A stretch of 64,000 nucleotides of DNA from Ixodes scapularis. Lineage: Eukaryota; Arthropoda; Arachnida; Ixodida; Ixodidae. Shown piece by piece: positions 61,001 through 64,000 of the stretch. Location of the stretch: positions 53,758,121-53,822,120 of the forward strand of contig NW_024609880.1 of NCBI RefSeq assembly GCF_016920785.2. Direction: 5' to 3'. The position numbers and the translations under genes were made by a program. The notes under the pieces are model-generated. The model saw only the letters and a list, made by a program, of their open reading frames with translations, was not told the origin of the DNA and made no database searches. The stretch's first letter is position 1. The number at the start of each line of letters is the position of its first letter.

Positions 61001-61370
61001 TAGGTGTAAATATGATAGTATTGGATGTAAACAAAAAGTCCTGCCTCACTGGCTGTGGAGTTACTGAGGCAGGCATTCTTTTTGATGTAATGCGTCAAGT
61101 TAATTGCACGTGGCACCAGTTTGACAAGTGGCACAGCCCAAGCCTATAGTTGTACCAGTAATGGTGAACCAAATTTTCGATGCATTATGAAAGTGTTACA
61201 TATCAGCCAACAGTATCAGTAGCAGATTTATTAGCTGTTTACCTGTTCACTTGCATTGTCTTTCGTAAAACTTCCATACCTCTATCTTTGCAGGTGCCTT
61301 GATAGCCTGCTTACTGCTGCTCATGGTGAATGCCACGCAAGGTACACCTGGCAAACAATATCGCACTTGA
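21584..61370 (+). CDS. MFSD1: Major facilitator superfamily domain-containing protein 1, complete, twelve coding exons over 40 kb
   Basis: Lysosomal 12-TM transporter; the mammalian protein exports dipeptides and is stabilised by GLMP. Exons: 21584-21776, 28646-28854, 29184-29251, 29925-30033, 31954-32050, 32900-32998, 37021-37132, 38786-38842, 55892-56048, 56717-56814, 60236-60348 and 61294-61370. They sum to 1389 nt, 462 aa plus TGA (human about 465). Every junction keeps frame and the alignment with human is nearly gap-free. N-terminal DEAHLI fits the [DE]xxxL[LI] lysosomal sorting signal. MFS signature loop GGFLIDRVFGIR is at about 109-120, and its second-half counterpart GILVDLVGRN at about 329-338. 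RFIFGVGRESL, AQNAYSV.WFK.KELN, VPERQLGTAYG and SVQNLGLA are also conserved. Intron 5 uses a GC donor. Intron 8 is 17 kb and full of transposons. Confidence 0.95.
22134..22994. mobile_element. Non-autonomous hAT transposon with perfect 8 bp target duplication
   Basis: The element begins CAGGGATGGGCAGTATTT and ends CATGTATTTTGCCCATCCCTG, inverted. TTTGAGGC flanks it at 22126-22133 and at 22995-23002. 861 bp, AT-rich, with many ATTTGTATT words near the ends and no transposase. It lies in MFSD1 intron 1. Confidence 0.92.
23257..23305. repeat. Poly(G)-bearing repeat fragment (CACGTAGCCAGGG)
   Basis: CACGTAGCCAGGGCGG followed by a G run of about 16 and then C-rich sequence. It looks like one end of a dispersed element; the other end was not found. 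Confidence 0.5.
23560..25370 (+). pseudogene. Degenerate non-LTR retrotransposon (LINE) reverse transcriptase, copy 1
   Basis: Broken reading frames carry reverse-transcriptase blocks in order: TGPDNIIIELVKML, LKDWRLSRMNLIYR, IIGAYDS, the GFRQGCLPSLPLS region, then GLMYANDIILITDN, where the catalytic YADD has become YAND, and later KYLGEWLKEG. Multiple stops and frameshifts make it inactive. A long CA microsatellite interrupts the 3' part. Clade not assignable by eye. It lies in MFSD1 intron 1, same strand as the gene. Confidence 0.85.
24976..25081. repeat. (CA)n microsatellite, about 105 bp
   Basis: Alternating CA with a few CG interruptions (ACGCAC) near the middle. The valine/cysteine and histidine/threonine ORFs here are artefacts. 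Confidence 0.97.
25423..26688 (+). mobile_element. Variable-cargo repeat family, copy B (longest)
   Basis: Starts ATTTACAACTTCCTGTAGGG, GCCGAATTAGAGCGCAGCTC; ends GCTCAAGCCGGAAACAGGTG and AAGAGCTGCGCTCT. The interior contains (GGA)n/(TCC)n tracts, about 600 bp of unrelated sequence (25560-26160) and an array of GCATTATGGGA palindromes (26310-26620). Possibly an element with another insertion inside. Confidence 0.75.
26310..26620. repeat. Array of GCATTATGGGA/TCCCATAATGC motifs
   Basis: At least seven motif copies in both orientations, spaced irregularly over 310 bp, several as head-to-head pairs such as GCATTATGGGAAACACCCCA then TAATGC. Related TTTCGCATAATGTGA words are interspersed. Same motif as in copy A. 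Confidence 0.8.
27515..27914. mobile_element. MITE-like element with AATGCRAAAGCATT ends
   Basis: GAATGCAAAAGCAT at the left and AATGCTTTCGCATT at the right form short inverted termini around a GC-rich 370 bp core. It lies in MFSD1 intron 1. The borders are short, so the call is moderate. Confidence 0.5.
28646..28854 (+). CDS. MFSD1: MFSD1 exon 2 (TM1-TM2, MFS motif A)
   Basis: Acceptor atttcag to 28645 and donor gtgagc. Encodes GSYYCSDNPGALQTQ, YSWYSWPNTVLCF and GGFLIDRVFGIR. Confidence 0.95.
29184..29251 (+). CDS. MFSD1: MFSD1 exon 3 (TM3)
   Basis: 68 nt, acceptor atttcag, donor gtgagt. Encodes VVFALGALVNRFWLMQFGRF and IFG. Confidence 0.93.
29309..29498 (+). mobile_element. Variable-cargo repeat family, copy C (shortest)
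   Basis: Starts GTTTACAACTCCCTGTAACG, GCCGAATTGGAGCGCAGCTC; ends CTCAAGCCGGAAACGGGCGC, CTAAGAGCTGCGCTCTAA. The core has GGTCACGTGACC-like and G-rich sequence, not the GCATTATGGGA motif. It lies in MFSD1 intron 3. Confidence 0.8.
29925..30033 (+). CDS. MFSD1: MFSD1 exon 4 (TM4)
   Basis: Acceptor gtgcag, donor gtgagg. Encodes VGRESLVVAQNAYSVCWFKD and KELNTVFGLQLSISRL, phase 2 to 0. Confidence 0.94.
30375..30670. repeat. Tandem dimer of a 149 bp unit
   Basis: TACCGCAGATCACGGACGGA at 30375 recurs as TACCGCAGGTCGCGGACGCA at 30524, and the similarity continues through ACGATGCAATA, ACAACTTGC and TTGCGGACAAAAA. Two diverged copies in MFSD1 intron 4. Confidence 0.8.
31954..32050 (+). CDS. MFSD1: MFSD1 exon 5, followed by a GC donor
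   Basis: Acceptor ccccccag to 31953. Encodes GSMANFMTMPLLFTSF through LGVTLLV plus one base. The only in-phase donor is G|gcaagt at 32051, a GC-AG intron. Confidence 0.88.
32051..32899 (+). other. MFSD1: MFSD1 intron 5, GC-AG type
   Basis: Donor G|gcaagt and acceptor gtctgcag. The interior includes a GC-rich stretch at 32090-32390 that may be repeat-derived; no exon was seen in it. Confidence 0.8.
32900..32998 (+). CDS. MFSD1: MFSD1 exon 6 (TM6 and start of central loop)
   Basis: Acceptor gtctgcag, donor gtgcct. Read in phase 1 it gives AFWCLLSMLCAVVLAVLDRR, then AAKILKREAAQTG. Confidence 0.9.
32999..34084. other. First part of MFSD1 intron 6, no gene recognised
   Basis: Several ORFs at 33500-34080 without family resemblance; no splice-consistent coding segment needed here by MFSD1. 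Confidence 0.5.
34085..34563 (-). mobile_element. Variable-cargo repeat family, copy D (reverse orientation)
   Basis: Reads as the inverse of copies A-C: TTTAGAGCACAGCTCTTGGG, CGCCCGTTTCCGGCTTGAGC at the left, and AGAGCTGCGCTCTAATTGGG then CGTTACGGGGAGTTGTAAAC at the right. The core has C runs, a tRNA-like B box on the minus strand (TGGTTCGAAGCC near 34300) and a GGAGGA-rich tract (34373-34500). Confidence 0.78.
34644..35574. mobile_element. MITE-like element with ACCGTATTTA ends
   Basis: ACCGTATTTACTCTCATAAT with GAACGCAC at the left is inverted at the right as GTGTGTTCATTACGCAAATA then AATACGGT. 931 bp. The interior includes a piece (34854-34925) related to the right arm of the palindrome at 43474-43554. 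The ORFs inside are probably non-coding. Confidence 0.65.
35575..37020. other. Rest of MFSD1 intron 6, nothing recognised
   Basis: AT-rich sequence without conserved exons, ending at the cttgcag acceptor of exon 7. Confidence 0.6.
37021..37132 (+). CDS. MFSD1: MFSD1 exon 7 (central loop and TM7)
   Basis: Acceptor cttgcag, donor gtgagt. Encodes GVVRLQDVRDFPRTFWMLCF through YYVTLFPFIGLGT. Confidence 0.93.
37282..37306. repeat. Short perfect hairpin
   Basis: AGTTTCAGTC, loop TCGT, GACTGAAACT. It lies in MFSD1 intron 7; the surrounding 37310-37360 also repeats CTGGGAGTATTC/GAGTGCTCCCAG. Confidence 0.7.
37307..38785. other. MFSD1 intron 7, nothing recognised
   Basis: No exon or complete repeat identified. 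Confidence 0.55.
38786..38842 (+). CDS. MFSD1: MFSD1 exon 8 (57 nt)
   Basis: Acceptor ccacag, donor gtacgt. Encodes VFFQRKFRLGAVEANLVD and joins exon 9 as AG|C (Ser). The human alignment needs no residue between them, so no exon is hidden in the 17 kb intron. Confidence 0.88.
39436..39620. mobile_element. MITE, TACCGTAA family, copy 2
   Basis: The ends TACCGTAATATTCCGAGA and TCTCGGAATATTACGGTA are perfectly inverted over 18 bp. 185 bp in MFSD1 intron 8. Confidence 0.88.
40198..40350. repeat. Direct repeat pair, 97 bp apart
   Basis: GATAGCAAACCTCTGAAGAC (40198) recurs as GATAGCGAACCTCCGAAGGC (40295), both followed by AGCGCGCTCT and GACGACGCACTTTTG. Part of an unassigned repeat whose flanks (40130-40570) are rich in AGTCAC words. 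Confidence 0.75.
40571..43386. other. Part of MFSD1 intron 8, nothing firm recognised
   Basis: AT-rich. TGTGGTTCTCAACC near 41140 resembles a hAT terminus but no partner was found. A G run lies at 41970-41983. Confidence 0.45.
43387..43554. repeat. Near-perfect palindrome, 81 bp arms, 6 bp loop
   Basis: Left arm 43387-43467 begins CATGTTGAATTAACATGAGA and ends GACGACGTCTC; right arm 43474-43554 is its inverse, GAGACGTCGTCC to TTAATTCAACATG, with few mismatches. The right arm has a diverged relative at 34854-34925, so the arm is a dispersed repeat unit. Confidence 0.92.
44160..46490 (+). pseudogene. Degenerate LINE reverse transcriptase, copy 2
   Basis: Same family and strand as the copy at 23560. 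Ordered fragments: TATGPDDIPMELIKTLGK, a GLMYVDEIVFMADN block in which YADD reads YVDE, NSDKSGVVVFNNE, KYLGVWLNEGRKYLEEH, and a C-terminal putative zinc finger CAACHNESETLEHFVLKC. Frameshifts, stops and a G run (about 44968-44989) disrupt it. The 3' end is followed by CATTCATCC repeats near 46470-46500. It lies in MFSD1 intron 8. Confidence 0.87.
44968..44989. repeat. Poly(G) run inside LINE copy 2
   Basis: About 22 consecutive G between GAAATG and TTAGC. Confidence 0.9.
46951..47172. repeat. Short tandem and direct repeats
   Basis: AGACTGTCGCCGTAAAGC..GGGTTAAC (46951-46998) recurs at 47020-47068. A 17 bp unit GACGAAAGGTTAGTGAC is tandem at 47133-47172. Confidence 0.75.
47173..48631. other. 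Part of MFSD1 intron 8, nothing recognised
   Basis: No exon or complete repeat identified. A short (GA)n run lies near 48530. Confidence 0.5.
48632..48798. mobile_element. Palindromic MITE with CAGCTGG repeats
   Basis: AGGCAAAAATCAGTCCACTT then CCAGCTGGATTATGGAACTG at the left is inverted at the right (CTATAATCCAGCTGGAAGTG, GACTGATTTTCGCCT). The centre repeats CCAGCTGGGTCCAGTTGGATC. 167 bp, entirely foldback. The LTR element starts 26 bp later. Confidence 0.85.
48819..48823. repeat. Target duplication GCCTC, left
   Basis: GCCTC immediately before the left LTR; identical to 51904-51908. Confidence 0.85.
48824..49338 (-). repeat. 3' LTR
   Basis: 515 bp; the polypurine tract lies just to its right on the + map (minus-strand upstream). 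Confidence 0.92.
50272..51195 (-). CDS. Gag-like protein of the LTR retrotransposon, 307 aa
   Basis: Begins MQGDEMDLRKVQEIGNAVGL, a short N-terminal helix pattern that I associate with arthropod Ty3/gypsy Gag proteins. A charged coiled-coil follows (about residues 30-100: LLEAEKADLREEQKWQELLQ, ARIKTECNHLEEMIALLEAA), then a Lys/Arg-rich C-terminal half. No CCHC zinc knuckle is visible. Uninterrupted, consistent with the young LTRs. The + strand ORFs over it are shadows. It could supply structural protein for a partner element, but that is inference. Not an exon of MFSD1: wrong strand. Confidence 0.75.
   Translation of the reverse strand: MQGDEMDLRKVQEIGNAVGLEGIALKDWLNGLLEAEKADLREEQKWQELLQKEGERGRFASGKEQEWREESATEMARIKTECNHLEEMIALLEAAEEAQNGAEMSKDDVSLQIEGPQRRKASELTGNSDEACPLVAENDKMKSKRGSFGDSDPHLRAGAEAEASAFASGEDAEVKMRPMVVLKKAQQSKRRANVRMATSAGQKVKSRKHLARVVHRSAQWRPRLNAQKTLLGPCNGKLRRPRIGAQLKGHSVCNGVKMPNKKPSARCADVGIAIYPIAIDRAQLSCYPEMLLSVLVDWTAKRPRLGG
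51389..51903 (-). repeat. 5' LTR
   Basis: 515 bp, aligned without gaps to the left LTR as far as I checked. The same minus-strand ORF appears in both LTRs (51590-51847 and 49025-49282), which is a consequence of the duplication. Confidence 0.92.
51904..51908. repeat. Target duplication GCCTC, right
   Basis: GCCTC directly after the 5' LTR end TCATGACA. Confidence 0.85.
51909..53145. other. Part of MFSD1 intron 8, GAGTC-rich stretch
   Basis: 52630-52770 repeats GAGTC and GACTC words in both orientations and may be the flank or 5' end of the Mutator-like element. Otherwise nothing recognised. Confidence 0.4.
53146..55105 (+). pseudogene. Decayed Mutator-like element transposase
   Basis: A reading broken by at least two frameshifts keeps family blocks in order: start ATG at 53146 (MPSVKVSMQRAYGK then stop), NVRAVKGIQSIGKGSTALSV, YDGTWKK, CIVELYRGLVIDHIVLCSLC, LCDGDSRTHHALTGG, CLNHVHKRMGSALRTLVVGK, KTITYYYGYALQTHSHDIPA, and CPQGACSWCSYNRA. 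The order DGTW .. CDGDS .. CLNHV.KR.G is what I associate with animal Mutator-type transposases. The frame shifts at about 53725 (extra T before GAG) and between 53990 and 54020. Inverted termini were not found. It lies in MFSD1 intron 8, same strand as the gene. Confidence 0.8.
55106..55891. other. End of MFSD1 intron 8, AT-rich
   Basis: Strongly AT-rich from 55260 to 55680; no feature recognised. It ends at the acceptor of exon 9. Confidence 0.55.
55892..56048 (+). CDS. MFSD1: MFSD1 exon 9 (TM8-TM9)
   Basis: Acceptor tttgcag, donor gtgagt. Encodes TPYLITAFACPVFGILVDLV, then GRNLLWVTVAVVGTLVSHS. Confidence 0.94.
56717..56814 (+). CDS. MFSD1: MFSD1 exon 10 (TM10)
   Basis: Acceptor gtgcag, donor gtacgt. 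Encodes VYMGLNYSLLACSFWPLVAM and VVPERQLGTAYG. Confidence 0.94.
56982..57174. mobile_element. Short hAT-type MITE with 8 bp target duplication
   Basis: Ends CAGTGGCGTCAC and GTGACGCCACTG are perfectly inverted. Flanks GACGTGCC (56974-56981) and GACATGCC (57175-57182) match at 7 of 8. The centre is G-rich, with runs at about 56998-57006 and 57108-57125. 193 bp in MFSD1 intron 10. Confidence 0.88.
57183..58220. other. Part of MFSD1 intron 10, nothing recognised
   Basis: Moderately CpG-rich; ORFs without recognisable content. Confidence 0.5.
58221..58403. mobile_element. MITE, TACCGTAA family, copy 3
   Basis: Left end TACCGTAACATCCCGAGCAA; right end GTTGCTCTGTATTTTACGGTA. 183 bp in MFSD1 intron 10. 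Confidence 0.75.
58608..59691. mobile_element. Non-autonomous element with GAGCTCTGCAC ends, LTR-like insert
   Basis: GAGCTCTGCACAGGGCC at the left pairs with CCCGTGCAGCGCTC at the right, both followed inward by CCGGGCCGGG-rich sequence. At about 59140-59540 there is a distinct GC-rich block with TTTAAAAAG and AATAAAC motifs that looks like a solo LTR or LTR piece. Its borders were not resolved. Confidence 0.55.
59692..60235. other. End of MFSD1 intron 10
   Basis: Contains a C run at 59833-59850. No repeat borders recognised. Confidence 0.5.
60236..60348 (+). CDS. MFSD1: MFSD1 exon 11 (TM11)
   Basis: Acceptor ttttgcag, donor gtgagt. Encodes MLSVQNLGLALISMVSGMIV and DSSGYFMLEVFFLAWV. Confidence 0.94.
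60349..61293 (+). other. MFSD1 intron 11, nothing recognised
   Basis: Ordinary AT-rich intron; no repeat borders seen. Confidence 0.6.
61294..61370 (+). CDS. MFSD1: MFSD1 exon 12 (TM12 and C-terminus)
   Basis: Acceptor ctttgcag. Encodes ALIACLLLLMVNATQGTPGK and QYRT, stop TGA 61368-61370. The tail is shorter than in human. A gtacac within the exon (CAAG|gtacac) could be an alternative donor, but no matching downstream exon was found. Confidence 0.83.
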
Positions 61371-61373
61371 GCA

Positions 61374-61822
61374 TTAAAGGGATACTTAACCGAAATCTGG
61401 ATTTCGCAAAACAAGGCCGCAAAAGTGTTGAACGGGACGCTACAAACTGCAAGACATCACTCGTACATCGATATCTCAAACGAATGGCCGTACTTTTGGA
61501 AAAGAAGGGCACGACCAAGCAAGGGCTATGACATCATTGTCCCCCTGGAGAATTTAGGAATGAGGGGAAGTGGCCTCGCTTTCCTTCTTGCTTCGGCTCA
61601 CCAGCTCTACAGGATGAGCGAGGAGGAGAGGGAGTGAGAATCGTGACGCGACTTCTCTCGTCGGCCTCGTCGGCCGTGTTCAATCGTGCACTTCTTTTCC
61701 AAAAATATGGCGATCCGTTAAAGATATCGCTGTATGAGTAATGCTTTGGGGTTTTGCAGTGCCCCGCCTGTCCACCCAGCCTTGCTTTGTGGGCTCAAAA
61801 TTTCGGTTCAGTACCCCTTAAA
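61374..61822. mobile_element. MITE starting 3 bp after the MFSD1 stop codon
   Basis: Left end TTAAAGGGATACTTAACCGA then AATCTGG; right end CAAAATTTCGGTTCAGTACC then CCTTAA, inverted with few mismatches. About 449 bp. The ORF at 61425-61637 is inside it. Confidence 0.75.
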
Positions 61823-62717
61823 GCCTTCCATTTCCTAACTATGGAATAAGTTTGCACAAGATGTTATTGGGCAAGATTAGCTAAATGATACGAGCAGTGG
61901 GCAGCATGTACTTACTGCTCAGTCTTTTCACGGTTGGCACATCCCGTGTGTTAACCCGTTATCATATTGTGATTTAAATCGGACCAGGTTTACTGCAGTC
62001 ATTTGAATCAAACCTTTCTTGCAAAATAATTCGAAAAATATTTTTATTCAACAGTTATCATTTGTTGCTTTCTTTCTATGTGCGCTTGTTTATATTTGAA
62101 TAAAATAATCATAGAGGAAGAAATATTTATATGAGGTTGGACACAAGCAAAATCCAGTGCTCTACTGAGCAGTCGGAGCATTGAGCTTTCTATGTTTCAT
62201 TTAATTTGTCATTTAAATAAAACAATTCAGAACACACACAAAACAAAAACGAGAACGAGGAAAGTAATGTCTTATGGCAAGTAAATCGGAGTGTAAAAGA
62301 AAAAGCAAATTGAGTTAACTAATTAAAAATGACAACCTGTTTTTGTTCTAATATGGTGGGTCTACACCAATACAAAAAGTTGTTAATTAAACTACTTCCG
62401 CAAAATTATCAGTAATTGGATGGATTGGCCAATTAATCTGCCATGGTTAAAAATACATTGTGTGATGAAGTATCACTGTTTTGGAGCTACTGTGATTTAA
62501 ATAAATCTGACTTAAATAAAATCTTTTTTTTTTTTTTCTATTGTGTCGTGAAGCCATTGCCACCTAGGCCAGCTTGCCTGAAATGCACAAGACTTGTTCA
62601 CTTCTGTTTTTATTAAAAGTAGGCAGGATGCTAGTGCAACAAGGCTGGTAACTGTAGTGGTACTAGTGGGCTTCAATTCTTTTGAAAATGGGGCATTGCT
62701 CCCATCTGTGAAAATGG
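61823..62717. other. MFSD1 3' flank, nothing recognised
   Basis: AT-rich, with the candidate poly(A) signals near 62099 and 62214. Confidence 0.55.
62099..62104 (+). terminator. Candidate poly(A) signal of MFSD1
   Basis: AATAAA 729 bp after the stop, beyond the MITE that begins just after the stop codon. A second AATAAA lies near 62214. The choice between them is uncertain. Confidence 0.35.
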
Positions 62718-63342
62718 CAGTGTTGGGAAGCACTTTAAGTACTAGTTCAGTTAGATTTAGGAAACTTGTACTTTACTTGATGTACATTCTCAGAGTATGT
62801 ACTTGTACATTACTTAAAATATTTTTTTTAATGTTTTCTGAGTAAGGTACAATTCCTGACTTTAACGTAAATTCCCCAAATCTGATCTTTCTAAATTTAT
62901 ATAACAAAATTATGCTTTGCCAAGAAATAAGAGGCTTCTAAGTTGATTGTGTTAAATAGTTCATCAGCAAGAGTAAAGCAACTACTTTGGTTGCTTCACT
63001 TTGTCCAGTATCTGCCACTATTTCTGAAAATAAATGAAGCACCCCCAATTACCCCTGAAGCAATGCATACAAATAAAAACAATTACAAAGAACTATAGGG
63101 AAATGAAAGGGCATTATGAGAGATTGTATTTAAAAGTATTTGTACTTTGAAAGTATGTTGTATTTATAGTACTTTACTTACAGTACAATGTATTTAAGGT
63201 ACTTTACGTTGAAATTGCATTGTATTTATAGTACTTTACTTCAAGTACATTGTGCCTGGTACTACTTACTTGAAGTACATAACCTCTAATCTACTTTGTA
63301 CTTTACCTCGGGTACTTTTTAGATGTACTTTAACCAACACTG
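62718..63342. mobile_element. Non-autonomous hAT transposon with near-perfect 8 bp target duplication
   Basis: Begins CAGTGTTGGGAAGCACTTTA and ends AAAGTACATCTAAAAAGTACC in inverse terms, closing with CCAACACTG. Flanks GAAAATGG (62710-62717) and GAAAATGT (63343-63350). 625 bp; the interior is full of AAGTACTTT/GTACTTTAC words and no transposase. Confidence 0.88.
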
Positions 63343-63389
63343 GAAAATGTAAATCGGCTCCTGTGTTTACACTGCAAACAAATATGAAC

Positions 63390-63572
63390 TACCGTGGAAT
63401 ACTGCACATCCGCCCCATCCCACATTAAGCGCCCATTACTAAACTTGTAAGGTCTGAGAAAATACACATAGTACATTTATGTGTAAAATTGATGACTGGA
63501 CAAGCGCCCATCCCCCATTTTTTGCGATTATCTCCAAAGTATGAGTGGGCGCTTGCCCGGTATTTTACGGTA
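63390..63572. mobile_element. MITE, TACCGTAA family, copy 4
   Basis: Left end TACCGTGGAATACTGCACAT then CCGCCCCA; right end GGGCGCTTGCCCGGTATTTT then ACGGTA. 183 bp. Confidence 0.75.
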
Positions 63573-64000
63573 CGTTGAATATTTGACTCTGTCATGCACG
63601 ACTGCAGACCCCTTCACTTTCTTAAAACAAAATCCAGATGAAAACATTTTTTGAGTAGCATACAAGTCATGTTGAAATCAGCTACCAGGCACTAAACATA
63701 GAGTGGGGATCCTAGCTATCAAACCATTGGCCATTACCAGTGCAACACGAAAGTACATAATTTCATTTTGTAAAGTGAGTGCCAGGACGTTCAATTTAAT
63801 TATTTATTTAGAAATACTACTGGTTGCATTTAGAACTTTAGCGGGCCGGTTACAAAATCTAAAAATGAATTATACTATCAGTAGTGCAGTGTGCAAACAA
63901 TCAATAAGGTGGAGCAAGTAATGCAGATTATAGGGTGAACCTAATCAAACTACATGGGTGAATGTAGTTTGTATCAGTCTCACATTAAAGGAGCTGTGCA
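63573..64000. other. Right edge, nothing recognised
   Basis: AT-rich sequence with no gene or repeat border identified. Confidence 0.55.

Noticed and set aside
61425..61637. Alternative MFSD1 C-terminal exon ending MSEEERE after a ctcaccag acceptor
   Set aside because: The segment lies inside the inverted-ended MITE at 61374-61822, and joining it needs an ATG|gtgaat donor; the resemblance to the MFSD1 tail is weak.

Overview
This is a eukaryotic, intron-rich genomic window, most likely from an ixodid tick or a close chelicerate relative. The evidence is small conserved metazoan exons in long AT-rich introns, canonical GT-AG splice sites, AATAAA poly(A) signals and a dense load of MITEs, degenerate LINEs, a tRNA-derived SINE, an LTR element and a Mutator-like relic. 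The species call is inference. There is no bacterial-type gene organisation: most long ORFs are repeat-derived or chance shadows.

Four cellular genes can be rebuilt exon by exon. (1) LCMT1, + strand, last three coding exons only (1349-1458, 3740-3823, 9196-9322); the 5' part lies before the window. (2) BACC1/BAP18, + strand, five coding exons (11536-16110), complete at 161 aa. (3) The C5orf22/UPF0489 homologue, - strand, two coding exons (20956-20636 and 18516-17548), 429 aa. (4) MFSD1, + strand, twelve coding exons (21584-61370), 462 aa, interrupted by introns that hold most of the window's transposons. All exon phases are mutually consistent. C5orf22 and MFSD1 are divergent, with 627 bp between their start codons.

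Layout: 1-9.98 kb is the LCMT1 3' end, with several MITEs, a Tigger-like element and a SINE; 10-16.3 kb is BACC1; 16.3-21.5 kb is C5orf22 and the divergent promoter; 21.6-61.4 kb is MFSD1; 61.4-64 kb is the MITE-rich 3' flank. MFSD1 intron 8 (17 kb) alone holds a LINE relic, two long palindromes, a gag-only LTR retrotransposon with intact LTRs and target duplication, and a decayed Mutator-like transposase gene.

The four genes do not form a pathway. LCMT1 methylates PP2A, BACC1 is a chromatin-complex subunit, C5orf22 is an uncharacterised protein with arginase-like motifs, and MFSD1 is a lysosomal transporter. I found no convincing new biological system. The most distinctive signals are a repeat family (four copies) whose conserved ends enclose different cargo, two copies carrying arrays of Staf/ZNF143-like palindromic sites; a GC-AG intron in MFSD1; near-perfect long palindromes; and several non-autonomous DNA transposons with readable termini and target duplications.
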